Below the pieces are notes generated by a model. The model was not told the origin of the DNA. It saw only the letters and a program-made list of their open reading frames with translations, and did no database searches. Source: Aliivibrio finisterrensis (GTDB lineage: Bacteria > Pseudomonadota > Gammaproteobacteria > Enterobacterales > Vibrionaceae). Taken from it: 64,000 nucleotides of DNA. The translations under genes and the position numbers were made by a program. Of the stretch, positions 26,257-35,086 are shown piece by piece. How positions within the stretch are numbered: position 1 is the first letter of the stretch; each line of letters starts with the position of its first letter. The stretch lies in assembly GCF_008933155.1 (NCBI RefSeq), contig NZ_WBVP01000003.1, positions 62,001 to 126,000 on the forward strand. The letters run 5' to 3'.

Positions 26257-26272
26257 TGGCTTAAATTAAGCA
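26257..26272 (+). promoter_or_regulatory. Possible sigma-54 promoter of the cbb3-type oxidase operon
   Basis: TGGCTTAAATTAAGCA keeps GG-N10-GC but differs from the consensus in the flanks (TT for AC, AA for TT). It is 58 bases before the first ATG. It also forms a 13-base palindrome GCTTAAATTAAGC, so it may instead be a site for another regulator. This is a tentative call. Confidence 0.35.
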
Positions 26273-26329
26273 CGCTTAAAGCAAATAACCTATGCTTATT
26301 ATTATAATTGAACCATAAAGGTTTTAAAT

Positions 26330-26668
26330 ATGAACAAATGGTTTGTCGTTTATTTTGCCGTTTTATTTAGTGGTTTTCTTTCTGCTGAAGAGTTAAATCA
26401 ATTCGAGATTGGAAAACAAAAAGCCAAAGTATGCATGACTTGTCATGGTGCTGATGGCATTGCATTGATTGACCCTTATCCAAATTTACGAGGCCAGCGC
26501 GCTTCTTACCTTGTGTCTGCACTCAAAGATTATAAATCTCGCGAGAGAACCAGTGGGTTAGCCATTCTAATGCAACAGCAAGCTGATACTTTATCTAATC
26601 AAGACATGAAGGACATTGCCTATTATTACTCGATGTTAGGTTCTGAGTCTCAAGATAAAATGGAGTAA
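26330..26668 (+). CDS. Small periplasmic class I cytochrome c
   Basis: This 112-residue protein has a signal peptide (NKWFVVYFAVLFSGFLSAEE) and one haem-binding motif, CMTCH, followed by GADGIAL and a methionine-containing C-terminal half (ILMQQQADTLS). It resembles the c553-type cytochromes with the ending MKDIAYYYSML. It is the first gene of the oxidase operon, five bases before ccoN, and so is likely to deliver electrons to the oxidase. Confidence 0.85.
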   Translation: MNKWFVVYFAVLFSGFLSAEELNQFEIGKQKAKVCMTCHGADGIALIDPYPNLRGQRASYLVSALKDYKSRERTSGLAILMQQQADTLSNQDMKDIAYYYSMLGSESQDKME

Positions 26669-26673
26669 AGGCG

Positions 26674-28089
26674 ATGACAGATATCAGGGATTACGATACC
26701 AAAGTTGTACGCTATTTTATTATTGCCGCGGTTATTTGGGCGATTATTGGCATGAGCGTTGGCGTCATGCTTGCCGCTCAGCTTTCTTGGCCATCGCTCA
26801 ATTTTGATTCTCAATATTTTCAATTTGGCCGACTGCGTCCGTTGCATACGTCGGGGGTTATTTTTGGTTTCGTCGTGAATATTTTAATGGGGACCTCATT
26901 GTATATTGTTCAACGAACAAGCAAGATTGAATTATTTAATAAAAGCCTGTCTTGGATGGTGTTCTGGGGATGGCAGTTTATTTTAATTCTTGCCTTGATA
27001 ACTCTACCATTGGGATATACAACGACTAAAGAATACGCCGAGTTAGAGTGGCCAATTGATATATTAATTGCCTTAGTTTGGATACTTTATGCGGTTTTGT
27101 TCTTCGGTACTATAGCAAAACGAACCGTCAACCATATCTTTGTCGCCAATTGGTTTTTCGGGGCATTTATTCTCGTTATCGCGATGATTTTCATTATTAA
27201 TAATTTGGCATTACCCGTGTCGATGTGGAAGTCTTATCCTGTCTATGCTGGAGCGCAAGATGCCATTGTTCAGTGGTGGTGGGGACACAATGCAGTTGGT
27301 TTCTTGTTAACTGCGGGCATTATTGCCATGAATTACTACTTCATTCCTAAAGTGTCAGAACGTCCTATTTATTCCTACCGTTTGTCTATCATTCATTTTT
27401 GGGGATTAGTGGGTTTTTATACATGGGCGGGAACGCATCATCTGATCTATTCCTCAGTACCAGAGTGGGTGCAAAATATTGGTATCGTCATGTCGCTGAT
27501 TTTGTGGGTCCCATCATGGGCAGGCGCATTCAATAGTGCGATGACCTTACTTTCTAATAAAGCAAAATTGAAAAAAGACTACATTATGTGGTTCTTTTTC
27601 TCAGCGATTCTTTATTACTGTCTCGCGACTTTTGAAGGTCCATTATTGGCTATTCGCTGGTTTAATATGGTTGCTCATAATACTGAATGGGTCATTGGTC
27701 ATGTACATTCTGCTGCCTTAGGGTGGGTAGGTATGTCTGCCATTGCTGTATTTTATTACTTTATTCCTCGTTTATGGGGAAAAGAAGATCTGTGGTCACT
27801 CCGTTTATTAAAATGGCATTTCTGGTTCGCTCATATTGGCATTGTTCTTTATGCTGTCGCTCTTTGGGTTGCTGGAATCGGTGAAGGATACATGTGGCTT
27901 ACTCAGCTTGATAATGGCTCACTCGCATACAGTTTTGTGGAGGCTATGGACTTTAAAGCGCCTTGGTTGCTTGTTCGATTCGTTGGTGGTGTGTTCTTTG
28001 TGGTCGGTTTATTGATGATGGTCTTTAATCTGTATAAAACGATTACCTCAAATTCGGTTTCCACAACAGCAGTGGAGGGTAAATTATGA
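26674..28089 (+). CDS. ccoN: cbb3-type cytochrome oxidase catalytic subunit I
   Basis: CcoN is the catalytic subunit that reduces oxygen to water at a haem-copper centre. The 471-residue, 12-helix protein has the expected haem and copper ligands: RPLHTSGVIF, WWWGHNAVGF, WAGTHHLIY (paired histidines of CuB) and IGHVHSAALGW. It follows the small cytochrome and overlaps ccoO by four bases. The cbb3 class is a high-affinity oxidase used at low oxygen. No ccoQ or maturation genes (ccoGHIS) are seen here, so this may be a secondary copy that depends on a main cco locus elsewhere. Confidence 0.92.
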   Translation: MTDIRDYDTKVVRYFIIAAVIWAIIGMSVGVMLAAQLSWPSLNFDSQYFQFGRLRPLHTSGVIFGFVVNILMGTSLYIVQRTSKIELFNKSLSWMVFWGWQFILILALITLPLGYTTTKEYAELEWPIDILIALVWILYAVLFFGTIAKRTVNHIFVANWFFGAFILVIAMIFIINNLALPVSMWKSYPVYAGAQDAIVQWWWGHNAVGFLLTAGIIAMNYYFIPKVSERPIYSYRLSIIHFWGLVGFYTWAGTHHLIYSSVPEWVQNIGIVMSLILWVPSWAGAFNSAMTLLSNKAKLKKDYIMWFFFSAILYYCLATFEGPLLAIRWFNMVAHNTEWVIGHVHSAALGWVGMSAIAVFYYFIPRLWGKEDLWSLRLLKWHFWFAHIGIVLYAVALWVAGIGEGYMWLTQLDNGSLAYSFVEAMDFKAPWLLVRFVGGVFFVVGLLMMVFNLYKTITSNSVSTTAVEGKL

Positions 28090-28709
28090 TCTTGAGTAAA
28101 GACTTTACCCAATCGGTTGTTATTCTAATTCTCTCAACGGTTATTGTTGCGTCTTTTTCGCTATTGGTTTGGGTTGTGCCAAACGTATTTATGGCCTCGG
28201 ATTTGAAGAAAATATCTTTGGCTAAACCGCTTACCGCACTAGAACTTGCGGGGCGAGATATTTATATCAGCGAAGGGTGTCATGTTTGTCATACCCAAAT
28301 GGTGCGTCCGTTAGAAGCAGAAATACTGCGTAATGGCCGTGCTAATAAAGAAGCTGATGATATTTATGAGTTCCCAAGTTTATGGGGTTCAAAACGTACC
28401 GGTCCTGATTTGACGAACATAGGACGTAAGTATACCGACCAATGGCATTTTATTCATTTAATGAACCCTAGAGATGTGGTGCCAACTTCTACCATGCCAA
28501 GTTATCCATGGTTGTTTGAGCAAACACTCGATGGGGAAGCGATTTCTGATAAAATGCGAGCGCTCCGTACGCTTGGTGTACCTTATACGGACGCAGACAT
28601 TGATGGCGCTCGACTTCAAGTCATTGGGAAAACCCAAGGTGAAGCGTTAATCCGTTACTTGCAGAGTTTGGGTGTTGATACTATGCAAGATCAGGGAGAA
28701 GAATTATGA
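28086..28709 (+). CDS. ccoO: cbb3-type cytochrome oxidase monohaem subunit II
   Basis: CcoO is the membrane-anchored monohaem cytochrome c of the oxidase. The 207-residue protein has an N-terminal membrane helix, a haem motif CHVCH in SEGCHVCHTQMVRPL, and the conserved GPDLTNIGRKY and PTSTMPSYPWLF segments, where the methionine ligand lies. It overlaps both neighbours by four bases (ATGA), so translation is coupled and the three subunits are made together. Confidence 0.92.
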   Translation: MILSKDFTQSVVILILSTVIVASFSLLVWVVPNVFMASDLKKISLAKPLTALELAGRDIYISEGCHVCHTQMVRPLEAEILRNGRANKEADDIYEFPSLWGSKRTGPDLTNIGRKYTDQWHFIHLMNPRDVVPTSTMPSYPWLFEQTLDGEAISDKMRALRTLGVPYTDADIDGARLQVIGKTQGEALIRYLQSLGVDTMQDQGEEL

Positions 28710-30850
28710 CTGGATTTTGGAACGTATGGGTCATTAGTCTTACTGTTATCTTCTTAGCGCTAATGGTCTATGTGGTGATTAAATATTGGCGTATCAATCA
28801 CCTTGCTGATAAAGACAAAACCATTGATTCATTTGATGATATTGATGAAAACGATGGACCACCGCCACGTATTATGTTTGTGGGCTATTTTGTCGCTTTT
28901 GCTTGTTCTTTAGTGTTCCTCGTTTTATATCCGGGCCTTGGTAATTGGCAAGGACTGTTAGGGTGGCAGCAAAGTGATGATACGGTTCAGGAGCACAATC
29001 GGTCTTTAGATCAACAAATAGCTCAATTGGGTAAGACAGATTTAACGGTACTCGCTGCTCAACCAAGCATTGTAGCTTCTGGCAAAGGGCTATTTCAAAC
29101 TCACTGTGCTGCTTGTCATCAAGCTAATGGGCAAGGACAAAAACACTTCCCAAATTTAATTGATAATGTGTGGTTATATGGGGGCTCTGATGAAGCCATT
29201 TTGCATTCAATTAAAAAGGGACGCTACGGAGCAATGGCTGGGTGGATAAATATTCTTCCTAAAGAGGATATTCAGAACATCTCTTACTATCTTGCTTCTT
29301 TGCAACAGCGACCACTAAACGCACCCTCAATAAAAATAGACCTTGGTAAAACGGCATTTATGAAAAGTTGTATTGGGTGCCATGGTTCTGATGCAAAGGG
29401 GAATCAAGCGACAGGGGTACCAAATCTAACTGACAATGTGTGGTTGCATGGTGGGAGTATTGAAGAAATACAACACACGATTAATTATGGTTTGAATAAC
29501 ATCATGCCTGCGTTTGAAGATCAATTAAGTGACAACGATATTTTAGCGTTAGGAGCGTTTATCACCTCTCAACGTATTGCTTACGATGAAAAGATAGCCG
29601 CTATTTCACAAGAAGAACTTACTCAAGGTGAATACCTTGCTTATGCAGGGGATTGTGTTGCTTGCCATAGTGCAGAAGGCGGGGAACCATTCGCTGGTGG
29701 ATTACCTTTTGTCACACCATTTGGAACCGTGTATTCAACCAATATTACGCCCCATTATACAGAAGGGATTGGGGATTACAGCTATGAAGAGTTCAAAGCA
29801 ACACTTTACGATGGTAAAGGAAAGCATGGGTATCTGTATCCTGCAATGCCTTATACGTCTTATCAATATGTGACAGAAGAAGATGTAAAAATATTGTGGG
29901 ATTACTTGCAATCTATCCCTGCGGTTTCACGTCGTAATGATGAAAATAGCATGATGTTTCCATCAAATATTCGTTTAGGGCTATTAGGCTGGAATATCGT
30001 ATTTATGGATAGAGAACCGTTAGATTTAACGACTAATGCTCCAGAAGATAACGCTGATATTTGGCGTCGTGGTAAATATTTAGTGGCAGGGCTTGGACAT
30101 TGTTCAGAGTGCCATACACCACGTAATATTGCTCAGGCATTAGAAACGGATAAGATTTTCCAAGGTAATATTATTGATGGTTGGAATGCGCCAGATATTT
30201 CATCACGAGAGTTATATCAAGATCGCTGGGATATTAAATCACTGACGGATTTCTTACATACAGGGCATTCAGATAAAGGGTCTGCGTTTGGTGGTATGGC
30301 TGATGTGGTAAAAAATAGCACCAAATTTATGACTCGTGAAGATGTGGAAGCAATGGCGACGTATCTATTGGTGGGGGATGAAAATAATACCATTCCGCGA
30401 AATACGAAGCAGTTGCAACCGACAGGATTTACCGAAGAAGCCAAACAATCTGATATGTATCCTTTGTTCGTTTCAACCTGTGGTGCGTGCCATGGTGAAG
30501 ATGGTAAAGGGCGAGATCCAATAGCACCGACGTTGTTAAATAACGGTATTATCATGCACCGAGATCCATACAATACGATCGCTGTTACTATTAGAGGGTT
30601 AGAGCCTAGTTATCTCAGTGAAGAAAGAAACTTTATGCCGATGGTTAGCTTCCAAAATATATTAACAGATACGCAGTTGTCTGAATTGATTTCGTTTATT
30701 CGTGATTACCTTGGAGATCGAACTGAGGCGGTGACGACAGCAGATGTAAAAGCGGTACGAGAAAAGCTTCAAAAAGCAGGTTATGCTGGGAATTTCCATA
30801 CTACGCCTGATATGTACGATCAACGAGACCGTAATATCAATGTCGATTAA
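28706..30850 (+). CDS. ccoP: Pentahaem CcoP: cbb3 subunit III fused to a triheme cytochrome
   Basis: CcoP is normally about 300 residues with two haems. This protein has 714 residues and five CxxCH motifs: CAACH (134-138), CIGCH (222-226), CVACH (317-321), CSECH (466-470) and CGACH (592-596). Residues 1-300 look like an ordinary CcoP, with two N-terminal helices and haem domains containing NLIDNVWLYGG and NLTDNVWLHGG. Residues 310-690 resemble the triheme cytochrome subunit of membrane alcohol and gluconate dehydrogenases, as in FAGGLPFVTPFGTVYSTNITP and LGHCSECHTPRN. The frame is continuous. The fusion may accept electrons directly from a periplasmic dehydrogenase. The fold assignments are by recalled family sequence. 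Confidence 0.9.
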   Translation: MTGFWNVWVISLTVIFLALMVYVVIKYWRINHLADKDKTIDSFDDIDENDGPPPRIMFVGYFVAFACSLVFLVLYPGLGNWQGLLGWQQSDDTVQEHNRSLDQQIAQLGKTDLTVLAAQPSIVASGKGLFQTHCAACHQANGQGQKHFPNLIDNVWLYGGSDEAILHSIKKGRYGAMAGWINILPKEDIQNISYYLASLQQRPLNAPSIKIDLGKTAFMKSCIGCHGSDAKGNQATGVPNLTDNVWLHGGSIEEIQHTINYGLNNIMPAFEDQLSDNDILALGAFITSQRIAYDEKIAAISQEELTQGEYLAYAGDCVACHSAEGGEPFAGGLPFVTPFGTVYSTNITPHYTEGIGDYSYEEFKATLYDGKGKHGYLYPAMPYTSYQYVTEEDVKILWDYLQSIPAVSRRNDENSMMFPSNIRLGLLGWNIVFMDREPLDLTTNAPEDNADIWRRGKYLVAGLGHCSECHTPRNIAQALETDKIFQGNIIDGWNAPDISSRELYQDRWDIKSLTDFLHTGHSDKGSAFGGMADVVKNSTKFMTREDVEAMATYLLVGDENNTIPRNTKQLQPTGFTEEAKQSDMYPLFVSTCGACHGEDGKGRDPIAPTLLNNGIIMHRDPYNTIAVTIRGLEPSYLSEERNFMPMVSFQNILTDTQLSELISFIRDYLGDRTEAVTTADVKAVREKLQKAGYAGNFHTTPDMYDQRDRNINVD

Positions 30851-30875
30851 TTAATGTAGTTGGTATATAAAAATA

Positions 30876-30903
30876 GGGCGTTGGTAGAGAATATCAACGA
30901 CCC
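30876..30903. terminator. Probable terminator between ccoP and the arsenite pump
   Basis: Bases 30876-30883 pair with 30895-30903 with one bulged A, and an ATTTT follows. It lies between two convergent genes. The T-run is weak, so this is a moderate call. Confidence 0.55.
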
Positions 30904-30930
30904 ATTTTAAGGTTATTAGTTAACTCAGAA

Positions 30931-31971
30931 CTAAGCCGTTTTCTCTTCTGGTTTATCTTTCATTCTCAAAACCACATTAACTAAAGCGATTAACACTGGT
31001 ACTTCGATAAGAGGCCCAATAACACCGGCAAAAGCTTGGTCAGAGTTCAAACCAAATACCGCAATAGAAACCGCAATCGCTAGCTCAAAGTTATTTCCCG
31101 TTGCTGTAAAAGCGATAGAGGCGTTCTTATCATAAGGTATGCCCATTTTCTTACCGATAAAGAAACTAGTGAAGAACATTAAGATAAAATAGATAATCAG
31201 TGGAATAGCAATGCGAACTACGTCCATTGGAAGCTCAAGAATCATCTCTCCTTTTAAGCTAAACATAAGTACAATCGTACCTAGCAGCGCAATCAAGGTG
31301 ATTGGTGAGATCTTAGGGATGAAAACCGTGTTGTACCACTCTTCGCCTTTTATAGAAACCAAGATTTTACGGCTTAAAAATCCAGCTAAAAATGGAATAC
31401 CAAGATAAATCAGAACACTTTCAGCAATGTCCATCATAGAGATATCAACCACCATACTTTCGTAGCCAAATACTGGTGGCAGTACACTAATGAATAACCA
31501 TGCCATAAAACTGTAAGTTATGATTTGAAACGCAGAGTTAATCGCAACTAAAGCTGCTCCATATTCTTTATTTCCTCCGCCAATATCATTCCAAACTAAT
31601 ACCATGGCAATACAACGGGCCAAACCGATTAAGATAATTCCAACCATGTAACCTGGGTGATCACCTAAAAAGGTCAAGGCAAGAATAAACATCAGAATTG
31701 GGCCGACCATCCAGTTCATAATTAGAGAAAGGGTAATGGCTTGTTTGTCTTTTACTACCGTACCAAGCAAGTTGTAATTCACTTTTGCTAATGGTGGATA
31801 CATCATTAAGATCAGACCAATAGCTAAAGGAATATTGGTTGTTCCAACCGACATAGATTCATTCCATTGTGCAACTTGAGGGAACTGAACCCCAAGTAAT
31901 ACACCAATAGCCATGGCGATAAAAATCCATAGCGTTAAATATCTATCTAGAAAGCCCAGTTTAGGTTGCAT
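30931..31971 (-). CDS. ACR3-family arsenite efflux permease
   Basis: This 346-residue, ten-helix protein belongs to the ACR3 (bile acid:sodium symporter-related) family, which exports arsenite. Diagnostic segments are [21 protein letters not shown]-like ([18 protein letters not shown]), [13 protein letters not shown] with the key cysteine, and [18 protein letters not shown]. An ArsR-family gene is upstream on the same strand, 181 bases away. This pair looks like a small arsenic resistance unit, although no arsenate reductase is encoded here. Confidence 0.9.
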   Translation of the reverse strand: MQPKLGFLDRYLTLWIFIAMAIGVLLGVQFPQVAQWNESMSVGTTNIPLAIGLILMMYPPLAKVNYNLLGTVVKDKQAITLSLIMNWMVGPILMFILALTFLGDHPGYMVGIILIGLARCIAMVLVWNDIGGGNKEYGAALVAINSAFQIITYSFMAWLFISVLPPVFGYESMVVDISMMDIAESVLIYLGIPFLAGFLSRKILVSIKGEEWYNTVFIPKISPITLIALLGTIVLMFSLKGEMILELPMDVVRIAIPLIIYFILMFFTSFFIGKKMGIPYDKNASIAFTATGNNFELAIAVSIAVFGLNSDQAFAGVIGPLIEVPVLIALVNVVLRMKDKPEEKTA

Positions 31972-32152
31972 AGTCTCGCCTTAATTAATGTTGTAAATTA
32001 CAAAGAATTCAATCGTACATCGTCGAAATTCGATTATTGTAGCTAAAAATCATCACGAAGCTCCTTTATTACAAAGTGTAAAGTGACCAGTTTATTTAAC
32101 GGTTAGGTCATTAAGCATTCGTGACAGTGTGTTGTTAATAATCGCTTTGATA

Positions 32153-32488
32153 TTAATCTAAAATACGTTGTGTCAGGTTTTTGAATTGCCGAATGCACAC
32201 TCGATTTATGCGATAGCACATTTTTGGTGGTATCGACTCAGCAGTAATAAACCCTGCCAGTTTTAAAATACGTAAATGCTCAGAAACCGTTGATTGTGCC
32301 AAGCCTAATTCTGATACTAAATCGCTGTTTAGGCAGCCCCCTGCTTTTTCTAAAGCAGATAAAATATGTAAAATTCGCACACGTGCAGGATGTGAAAGGG
32401 CTTTTGCTAATAGTGCAAACTCCTTCTCTTGCTGAAGATCTTGCTCTGTAGAGCGAAAAGTACGAACATCATTTACGTTACAAGTCAT
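32153..32488 (-). CDS. arsR: ArsR-family metalloregulator
   Basis: This 111-residue winged-helix repressor presumably controls the arsenite pump downstream. It has the ArsR helix-turn-helix, CLNSDLVSELGLAQSTVSEHLRILKLAGFI, and cysteines at positions near 3, in AGGCLNS and in KMCYRINRVC. It lacks the ELCVCDL motif of classical ArsR, so its arsenite site, if any, is of another type. The start at 32488 follows AAGGTAAG; a longer frame to 32632 adds a hydrophobic segment unlike the family. The symbol is tentative because the inducer is inferred from context. Confidence 0.8.
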   Translation of the reverse strand: MTCNVNDVRTFRSTEQDLQQEKEFALLAKALSHPARVRILHILSALEKAGGCLNSDLVSELGLAQSTVSEHLRILKLAGFITAESIPPKMCYRINRVCIRQFKNLTQRILD

Positions 32489-32727
32489 CGTTATTATCTT
32501 ACCTTTTTTACTGCTACGAATATCAATCGTCAAATTGCGATTAAATATAGGCGGAGTGAAGAAAGAGATCAAGACATGAATTCCACTTATGGAAAATAAG
32601 TAAAGGCAGTAAAAAAGAGTGACGTGCATCAAAAAATAAAATCAATGAGCGATAAATATTCACAAGTTTTCTACCTTATGACCGATATAATATATAGACG
32701 ATTAATTATTAATCAAAGGACAGGATA

Positions 32728-33099
32728 ATGATAAGTGGCGTTTCTTCATATCAAAATGCAATGACATACAATAAAGCTGTGCCATCTACTGTCATGGCTG
32801 CTACCCCAAGTGTGAAAGTATCTTCAATGGGAAATACGATATCGGTAAGTGATAACCAAGTCAGCTTATCAAGTGAAGGAAAGGCCTTATTGTATGCTCT
32901 TCAAAATATAGAAAAGGAAAGCCAACTAAACCATGATTTAAACAAAGGCATGGGGGACGACGTTGAGTCTTTTGCTCATGGTGCTTTAGGGATGGATCAT
33001 CCAGATAAAATCGAAGAAGAAAATGACTCCTCTTATTCCGCAGGGCAATACTTATCTGCAGCATTAACTGTGGGTGGAGTATTATTAGCATTGGTTTGA
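32728..33099 (+). CDS. Small hypothetical protein with C-terminal membrane helix
   Basis: I do not recognise this 123-residue protein. It has a polar, serine-rich N-terminal half with a VSLSSEGKALLYALQNIEKE helix, an acidic middle, and a hydrophobic C-terminus (YLSAALTVGGVLLALV) that could anchor it in a membrane. The start follows AAAGGA with good spacing. The ArsR gene diverges from it. No function is proposed. Confidence 0.7.
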   Translation: MISGVSSYQNAMTYNKAVPSTVMAATPSVKVSSMGNTISVSDNQVSLSSEGKALLYALQNIEKESQLNHDLNKGMGDDVESFAHGALGMDHPDKIEEENDSSYSAGQYLSAALTVGGVLLALV

Positions 33100-33174
33100 T
33101 AATCTATTTTCGTTATTGTGTATTCTTATCTAAACTTAGGTTATTTTTAATAAAATACAATAATAGGTATGATT

Positions 33175-33837
33175 ATGTTATCTCGATTAGGAATAGCAAT
33201 ACAGGCGTTATTAGCTATCTCAATTTTTTATTTGGGGTACACCATTTACGCGTTTACTAACTCAGTGAATACCGTTGTTGATAGGTACCCTGAATTAATG
33301 GCTGAGGTAAATAAAACGGCTGATAAATTGGAAATTGATCAATGGCTATTATTGGCTCAGCACATTGAAGATCTTACCCCTCAAATATTAGCCTTAGTCA
33401 GTGAAGTGAAAGATACGGCAAAGGACATAAATCAAACCGTTGCTTCTGTTGATAATAAAATTCCACTTATTCTTGATGAAGTTAAGTCCATTCGTACAGA
33501 ATCATTACCTGAAGTGATCACGGTAATGAATGCCGTTAATACAGATACTGTGCCTAATACGCTGGTTGAGCTGAAGAATTATCGCGAACAGGTTTTCCCT
33601 AAAGCCTTTGTCGAAAGTAAAGGGTACCGAGTAACGACAATTCCTGCTGTGATTAAAGAGTCAGAGAGATTGCGTAAAGAAATCCCACCAATCATGGCAA
33701 AAGCTGATCAAATTATAGATAAGACAGAAGATCTTTCTCAGCAAGCGACTCAAGGTGCTGTGAAAGGGGTAATATTGTCGCCGTTTAATTTATTGAAAGA
33801 AGCGGGAACAGAGATTCAATCTAAAGTTCAGCAATAG
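33175..33837 (+). CDS. Membrane-anchored coiled-coil hypothetical protein
   Basis: This 220-residue protein has one N-terminal membrane helix (GIAIQALLAISIFYLGYTIYAF) and then a long periplasmic region predicted to be helical, with heptad-like repeats and segments such as EVKDTAKDINQTVASVDNKIPLILDEVKSI. The end is polar and helical. The ATG at 33175 has better spacing from TAGGT than the ATG at 33169. It is 76 bases after the previous small gene and may be co-transcribed with it; a strong terminator follows. I cannot name a family. Confidence 0.75.
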   Translation: MLSRLGIAIQALLAISIFYLGYTIYAFTNSVNTVVDRYPELMAEVNKTADKLEIDQWLLLAQHIEDLTPQILALVSEVKDTAKDINQTVASVDNKIPLILDEVKSIRTESLPEVITVMNAVNTDTVPNTLVELKNYREQVFPKAFVESKGYRVTTIPAVIKESERLRKEIPPIMAKADQIIDKTEDLSQQATQGAVKGVILSPFNLLKEAGTEIQSKVQQ

Positions 33838-33853
33838 TAATATTACTTTAAAT

Positions 33854-33887
33854 AAAAACGCCGTAGAGTATTACCTACGGCGTTTTT
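33854..33887. terminator. Strong bidirectional terminator
   Basis: Bases 33854-33866 pair perfectly with 33875-33887 in a 13-base-pair stem (AAAAACGCCGTAG) with an eight-base loop and T-runs on both strands. It ends the coiled-coil gene and the convergent carboxypeptidase gene. Confidence 0.93.
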
Positions 33888-33905
33888 AGTTTTTATTAAA
33901 AGAGA

Positions 33906-35030
33906 CTACAACTTACCAACGGTAGCCCAAATAGCAGATAGCGTGTCTTGACCAAAGGCGATGCTTCGCTCTGGAGACCAACCATACAGCTCATCAGCGT
34001 GGCTAATGTGATCTTTGAACGGCATTTCAACAGTATAAGACAGACATTTGAATTGCTCACCAACCCAGTTAGAACCAACGGTTAAGTTTGCCGTACCTGG
34101 CTCGTCTTTATCGTAACCAATCTCGTCTTGGAACTCAGGTGTGATAGTCAATAGAGCTTGTTTAAAGGTATTCTCTAAAGCAGCAATACGCTCATTGTAA
34201 GAAGGAATACCTTCACCACCGGCAACGAAGTTGTATGGGATAGCCTCATCGCCGTGAATGTCTAAGAACATATCAACGCCCGTTGCTAGCATACGCTCAC
34301 GAACTAAGAATACCTCTGGTGATCTTTCCATTGATGGTGTTTGCCATTCACGGTTTAAGTTCACGCCAATCGCATTGGTTCGTAAATGACCACGGATACT
34401 GCCATCAGGGTTCATGTTAGGGACAATATGGAAAACAGCTGTATCAAGTAGGGCACGACCAACCGTGTCGGTTTCATCTAATAAGCGTGATAATAAGCCT
34501 TCAATGAACCACTCCGCCATTGTCTCTCCTGGGTGTTGACGACCAGTGATCCAGATGTTTTTCTTACCTTCAGCAGGCTCCCCAATCGTTAGAATACTGA
34601 TGTCATTATTATCTAATGTCACACCAAGCGTTTCTAGCTGGCAGCTGTGATGCGTTTGTGCGCCGTGAAGTAGGTCTTGGTGACGGTCGTACGAGTAAGG
34701 TGCAAAGTACGCGAAATACATTGAACGGTACTCTGGCATTACATTAAAGCTAAGTGTATCGCCATCAAATACAGCAGGAATACGGAACCACTCTTCACGG
34801 TCATAAGAAGCAACCACATCGTAATCTTGCCAACCTTCAGGATAAGCAGATTTAGCTAACCCTAAAATTTTAAATGAATGCTGCTGTTGAGGTTGGCTTT
34901 CTAAACGAAAGTGAAACCATTGAGAGATCTCAGTTTGGTTATCAGCAGGAATAGTTAACTGAATATCATCAGGCGTATTTGCTGCAACGACATGGATGTT
35001 ACCACTTTCAAAATTACTGAATATTTTCAT
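33906..35030 (-). CDS. M14-family zinc carboxypeptidase, cytosolic-carboxypeptidase-like
   Basis: This 374-residue protein is predicted to be a zinc carboxypeptidase. It has an N-terminal beta-sandwich-like domain (1-130), and a catalytic domain with the zinc ligands in RQHPGETMAEW (His and Glu) and in DIHGDE (His), substrate-binding NLNREW, and the catalytic Glu in VEMPFK. The N-terminal domain and HPGET motif are those of the AGBL/CCP branch, which in eukaryotes trims glutamate from tubulin tails. Bacterial substrates are unknown. It has no signal peptide. It stands alone, 57 bases before the aminotransferase stop. Confidence 0.88.
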   Translation of the reverse strand: MKIFSNFESGNIHVVAANTPDDIQLTIPADNQTEISQWFHFRLESQPQQQHSFKILGLAKSAYPEGWQDYDVVASYDREEWFRIPAVFDGDTLSFNVMPEYRSMYFAYFAPYSYDRHQDLLHGAQTHHSCQLETLGVTLDNNDISILTIGEPAEGKKNIWITGRQHPGETMAEWFIEGLLSRLLDETDTVGRALLDTAVFHIVPNMNPDGSIRGHLRTNAIGVNLNREWQTPSMERSPEVFLVRERMLATGVDMFLDIHGDEAIPYNFVAGGEGIPSYNERIAALENTFKQALLTITPEFQDEIGYDKDEPGTANLTVGSNWVGEQFKCLSYTVEMPFKDHISHADELYGWSPERSIAFGQDTLSAIWATVGKL

Positions 35031-35086
35031 TTATATACCACTTAAATTATAAATTTTATGATGATTATCGTTATCGCTTTACAGAA

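Noticed and set aside
32489-32632. Longer arsR frame with an N-terminal hydrophobic segment
   Set aside because: ArsR proteins are small cytoplasmic repressors; the ATG at 32488 has a ribosome site and gives a normal length.
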